Source: an uncultured Pseudomonadota bacterium (GTDB lineage Bacteria; SAR324; NAC60-12). From it: 17,147 bases of DNA. The DNA lies in the NCBI GenBank assembly GCA_913052275.1, contig CAJXDX010000023.1:1-17147 (forward strand). Reading direction: 5' to 3'. This document shows positions 14,901 to 17,147 of this stretch, one piece after another (position 1 is the first letter of the stretch; every line of letters starts with the position of its first letter). The notes beneath the pieces were generated by a model. It was not told the origin of the DNA and did no database searches. It saw only the letters and a list, made by a program, of their open reading frames with translations. Both the position numbers and the translations under genes were made by a program.

Positions 14901-15390
14901 GTTGCCTTTGATCTGGATCATCGTTATTCGTTTCAAGCTTATTAATTTCTTCCCGAGTATGGCTGAGTTTTTTATTTTTTCCTTGAAGAGATTTTTTTGA
15001 AAATTGGTACTCTTTCTTCAGATCTTCATTAATCCTTTTCTTCAGGATTGAAAGATCCGAGAAAGCATATTCAAAAGCAGACTGGATGATACTGTCTAAC
15101 AGCCGAGTATTTTTAAAAAGGATCTCGAATGAGTTTTTGGTGTGTAAACTTTCTTCTACAAGATTCCTGTAGTGCTCATGATAATATTGCAGAATAACTT
15201 CAGCAAAAACATTTTCGCGTGCAGCAAGATATTCATGGGTTTGCTTGGATTGGATTTTATTTCTCTGCCATACTTCATCAAGTTGCGTCAGAAGTTCATC
15301 ACTATGTTCCTGGTGATTTTCATAATCCTCAGGCAAGAGAAACTGAGATAGAAATGGGTAATTTTCGATTGGTGAGAAACTAGTATCCAT
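11932..15390 (-). CDS. glnD: bifunctional PII uridylyltransferase/uridylyl-removing enzyme, long and divergent
   Basis: GlnD adds UMP to PII proteins when glutamine is low and removes it when glutamine is high. The expected domains are present in order: nucleotidyltransferase with GGYGR (216-220) and Asp228/Asp230 in SDKDL; the linking IKENKGGLRSLQ (342-353); CFIPETNKM and a HD domain with His627, LFHDLGK (His668, Asp669), HADHE, His711-His712 and Asp753; and two ACT domains (about 925-995 and 1073-1140) that sense glutamine. At 1152 aa it is well above the usual 850-950. The extra length is mostly a roughly 200-residue N-terminal helical part with a coiled coil (about 115-195), plus a charged stretch between HD and ACT1. 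Divergence from classical GlnD leaves a small chance that the target is not PII. It starts at ATG 15390, 143 nt after ruvB. Confidence 0.87.
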   Translation of the reverse strand: MDTSFSPIENYPFLSQFLLPEDYENHQEHSDELLTQLDEVWQRNKIQSKQTHEYLAARENVFAEVILQYYHEHYRNLVEESLHTKNSFEILFKNTRLLDSIIQSAFEYAFSDLSILKKRINEDLKKEYQFSKKSLQGKNKKLSHTREEINKLETNNDDPDQRQLYKYYNSIKVELSNEIDQQNERLLKLEEQLPLIPKSELKREFLLNNFVIFARGGYGRAELSFASDKDLGYCLDTQQLNAAEAEICRQFIIHIEHLLRKAGIVTAHQYFEINEDLSRFKEPSTIHTIPSILESRVLLGSINLANALKRKFFQILPYEAFVLSQIRAYEQRGVPELNQMNIKENKGGLRSLQIPLWLAAATFGVFPSQTAEMLSLLIQKRIISPRQGFKLCQALEFFYDLRNFSATAKEFHFDDEARGSGLSDEDLQLNVINDSAERLYLLKKQRFQSIDDFDRYRLQMLNYIQYLSEAILQRLLDRTIVRTFSNFQVIVHLGKRLILEVHALEGLPQVPISLIFNDPCALLELFEYVSLSDYDLSFDLKDEMSELIGVLTPEVIKSNRTKISKHFSTIMLAPFASNALSIMFEICEPIDEDNLPNTLIGCFIPETNKMRFLLRNLSVHQHTVCMHSLKALDQVQKELYRLKNDYPELHQYLEPKHIIALKWGVLFHDLGKIDPHADHEVSGTSVAVQALEKIGYQDQELFTLVSLLIVHHSTLVQLSKTSAYFDQALQNFFEIADRNLINIILIYLCNISDFSTVNDSNIHSTRGLRSFFDETYRVFAEMRSSKIQGDSMDFINTYLDVKKNDLESDTRIDLLINRSLSENLESVLFTPLKKINPEEMKLLEKSENELQILWRDLKLGSLDKLGTDQTTDKLIRTIRKSISKKTLELLTERYNPMINWFFAAFPNRFLLSSPPDMLAENLSIFNQLDRPAIVNVITNTRGKLNGLLIYVHDQPQIHSRIAYTLKLKHINIESAKINQIQFASGQVAFCYYLKVSVSEEDNVIFPRELENSIKRNNPPPLNLNSQTFLYNTKLHLEYLEDDKKGYIISELNNKSSGEFPLWNSKSLDKTDFSRLDKNFLRIKITAEDAPMVYYKMVNAFDHVNVPIQQAVISTIGHQVIDTFYILPSDHEKIVESDFEESLKQVLMSPSEI

Positions 15391-15533
15391 GAATCAAATT
15401 CAGCGGCAGCCTACATCGGAAAAAAATTATTAATCAAAGAGAAAATTATAAAGTTTAATTAACGTGTAAATGTCTCTTTTTTTATTTAATTTTTCTCAAG
15501 CCTTTAGAGAGTGATTTCTTAAATAGAATATTA

Positions 15534-16598
15534 TCAAAAAAGTTTTGCCTGCACTTGCTCCTGAACTTGAAGCCCAAGATGTTCATAAGCTTTTTCAGTG
15601 GCAATCCTGCCTCTTGATGTGCGCTGCAAAAAACCCTTGAGCAGCAAATACGGTTCATACACGTCTTCAATTGTATCTTTTTCTTCTGAGACTGCAGCTG
15701 AAAGAGTGTTCAACCCTACTGGCCCACCTCCAAATTTCTCAATAATTGCCCCCAGTATGCGACAGTCCATTTGATCAAGCCCTTCCAGATCAATACTCAT
15801 TTTTGACAAACTTCTCTCAACCAGAGCCAGAGTGATCACTCCAGAAGTTTCCATATCCGCGAAATCACGGCAACGTTTAAGCAGACGATTTGCTATTCGG
15901 GGAGTCCCTCTTGCTCTACGTGCCAATTCCAGGGAAGCTTCTTCAACAATCTCAATCCCAAGTAAAGATGCGGCACGTAAAATGATAGATTTTAATTCTT
16001 CCGGTTCATAAAAGTTTAGCCTGAATTGAATCCCAAAACGTTCCCTCAACGGTGAAGAAAGCAGACCCGCCCTTGTTGTTGCTCCAACCAGAGTAAAATG
16101 AGGTAAATCAATCTTTACAGTTCGTGCCCCCGGACCTTCTCCAATTATGATGTCAAGTGTGAAATCCTCCATTGCACCATAGAGCACTTCTTCAACCACC
16201 CTGTTCAATCGGTGAATTTCGTCAATAAACATAATCGTTCCGGATTCAAGGTTGGTGAGAATTGCTGCCAAATCCCCCTGGCGTTCAATCACAGGCCCTG
16301 AAGTGGATCGCAGCTGCACCCCCATTTCCCGTGAAAAAATATTTGCCAGAGTGGTTTTTCCCAATCCCGGAGGCCCGCTTAAAAGTACATGATCCAGGGC
16401 ATGACCGCGTTTTTTTGCTGCTCCAATAAAAACTTCCAGATTTTCCTTAATTTCTTTCTGCCCAATATAGTCCCGGAGACGTTCTGGACGCAAGGACTGA
16501 TCGTATTGCTCACCCAACTGAGGTTCCGGAGCAACCAATCGTTCTTCAGAATTTTCCGGAAGTTCGGAGGGCTCAGTTTCCGGAGATTGTTCCTGCAT
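15534..16598 (-). CDS. ruvB: Holliday junction branch migration ATPase RuvB
   Basis: RuvB forms hexamers that drive branch migration with RuvA at Holliday junctions. The 354-aa chain has Walker A GPPGLGKT (75-82), Walker B FIDEIH (124-129), sensor GATTRAG (172-178), the SPLRERFG arginine region, GTPRIANRLLKRCRDFA, and the C-terminal winged helix with RTSRGRIATEKAYEHLG. Residues 1-35 are a Glu/Pro-rich acidic extension before the usual RPERLRDYIGQ. The start is ATG 16598, only 9 nt after the pssA stop, so the two are probably co-transcribed and may be translationally coupled. ruvA and ruvC are not adjacent in this window. Confidence 0.97.
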   Translation of the reverse strand: MQEQSPETEPSELPENSEERLVAPEPQLGEQYDQSLRPERLRDYIGQKEIKENLEVFIGAAKKRGHALDHVLLSGPPGLGKTTLANIFSREMGVQLRSTSGPVIERQGDLAAILTNLESGTIMFIDEIHRLNRVVEEVLYGAMEDFTLDIIIGEGPGARTVKIDLPHFTLVGATTRAGLLSSPLRERFGIQFRLNFYEPEELKSIILRAASLLGIEIVEEASLELARRARGTPRIANRLLKRCRDFADMETSGVITLALVERSLSKMSIDLEGLDQMDCRILGAIIEKFGGGPVGLNTLSAAVSEEKDTIEDVYEPYLLLKGFLQRTSRGRIATEKAYEHLGLQVQEQVQAKLF

Positions 16599-16607
16599 GG
16601 TTATTCA

Positions 16608-17147
16608 TCAAGAGGTAGACGGTTTTTCCCGGTGTTCCCTGGAAGCAAGTTCCGGAGTGATACGCCATGTGTACAGTGGAGACAAAACGTATAAAAAGAG
16701 GTAAATCAGAGCAACGTGTCCGAAATATGGCGTGAATGCAAAGCCAATGATAAGACTGATGGTGAAAATAAGAAATTTCCTGCTTCGGCCCATCAAGCGG
16801 CCGATGTGGATATAGCGAATTGGGAAACTGATCATCAGGATTGCCGCAAAAATCATTAAGAAAAAACTGAATTGTGCCCAAAAAATTATCTCCTGAGCAT
16901 TCGATTCAAGCGCTTTTCCAAGCATGATGAATGGTGACGCTGCCAGCAGGGCTGCTCCTGGAACAGGAATTCCCTTGAAAAATCCGGGGATACTGTTTTG
17001 ATCCAAAATAAAGAAAACCAAACGCGTGACACCTAACAAAACATAGAGAATAGCAATCCATCCATAAGGAAGTCTCTGGATGGATTGATCAGCAACCTGC
17101 ACCATCAGCATATAAAAGATTACAGCCGGTGCAATGCAGAAACTAAC
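16608..17147 (-). CDS. pssA: CDP-diacylglycerol--serine O-phosphatidyltransferase, 5' end outside the window
   Basis: This inner-membrane enzyme makes phosphatidylserine, the precursor of phosphatidylethanolamine. The frame continues to the window edge beyond the first internal ATG at 17111, adding VSFCIAPAVIFY, which fits the VDVVSFGVAPA motif that follows the CDP-alcohol phosphatidyltransferase signature. The signature itself lies outside the window. GVTRLVFFILDQ and FFKGIPVPGAALLAAS match the R-L-A-R-F and F-x-G-L-P-x-P-A-A landmarks of bacterial PssA. Four further hydrophobic helices follow, and the protein ends in a polar tail (ELASREHREKPSTS). At least 179 residues are present. Confidence 0.85.
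   Translation of the reverse strand, partial: VSFCIAPAVIFYMLMVQVADQSIQRLPYGWIAILYVLLGVTRLVFFILDQNSIPGFFKGIPVPGAALLAASPFIMLGKALESNAQEIIFWAQFSFFLMIFAAILMISFPIRYIHIGRLMGRSRKFLIFTISLIIGFAFTPYFGHVALIYLFLYVLSPLYTWRITPELASREHREKPSTS

Noticed and set aside
16389..16694. 101-codon plus-strand frame across the ruvB start
   Set aside because: It is antisense to ruvB and pssA, both certain, and its composition is that of a shadow frame.

Overview
The window is an A+T-rich chromosomal stretch from a Gram-negative bacterium. A PssA-type phospholipid enzyme, a lipoprotein signal, RuvB, GlnD, GluQRS and EF-P/EpmA all point that way. Together with a selenocysteine SelD, a CIRCE/HrcA operator and a SAM-clan riboswitch in front of metA, this suggests a proteobacterium in the wider sense (deltaproteobacterial or SAR324-like). 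That placement is a guess from gene content. There is no CRISPR array, insertion sequence, rRNA or tRNA gene that I can see.

Layout, left to right. A short possible tail of a plus-strand gene (2-49) faces selD (150-1184, minus). selD has an in-frame TGA at the catalytic position followed by a bacterial SECIS hairpin, so its true N-terminus lies about 36 codons upstream of the open frame that an ordinary gene finder would report. A 4-hydroxybenzoyl-CoA thioesterase-family gene (minus) follows. The plus-strand genes are then a fumarylacetoacetate-hydrolase-family enzyme, a small lipoprotein and greA. greA runs tail to tail into gluQ (minus). Next, on the plus strand, come efp and epmA (EF-P and its lysine-modifying enzyme, here with an unusual N-terminal extension) and a small DUF6122-like membrane protein.

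At 7600-8080 lies a compact unit: an A/T-tract, a strong sigma70-type promoter whose -10 sits inside a near-perfect CIRCE operator, a structured 5' UTR of about 135 nt, a 73-codon gene of unknown function, and a 9-bp hairpin. CIRCE normally controls groESL or hrcA-grpE-dnaK; here it controls an unrecognised small protein. A TerB-family gene and an HNH nuclease gene diverge from each other in the next stretch. They are among the few genes here with clear Shine-Dalgarno sequences.

The right half is entirely on the minus strand: pssA (cut by the window edge), ruvB, a very long GlnD (1152 aa), then a promoter and a SAM-binding riboswitch leading to metA, then a Gly/Met/Arg-rich membrane-anchored protein of unknown function. 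MetA carries the residue associated with acetyl-CoA use, and SAM is the end product of its pathway, so the riboswitch gives a coherent feedback loop.

The observations most worth following up are the selenocysteine SelD, the CIRCE-controlled orphan gene with a possibly heat-sensitive leader, the SAM-clan riboswitch with competing pairings, the Gly/Met/Arg-rich membrane protein, and the extra N-terminal domain on EpmA.
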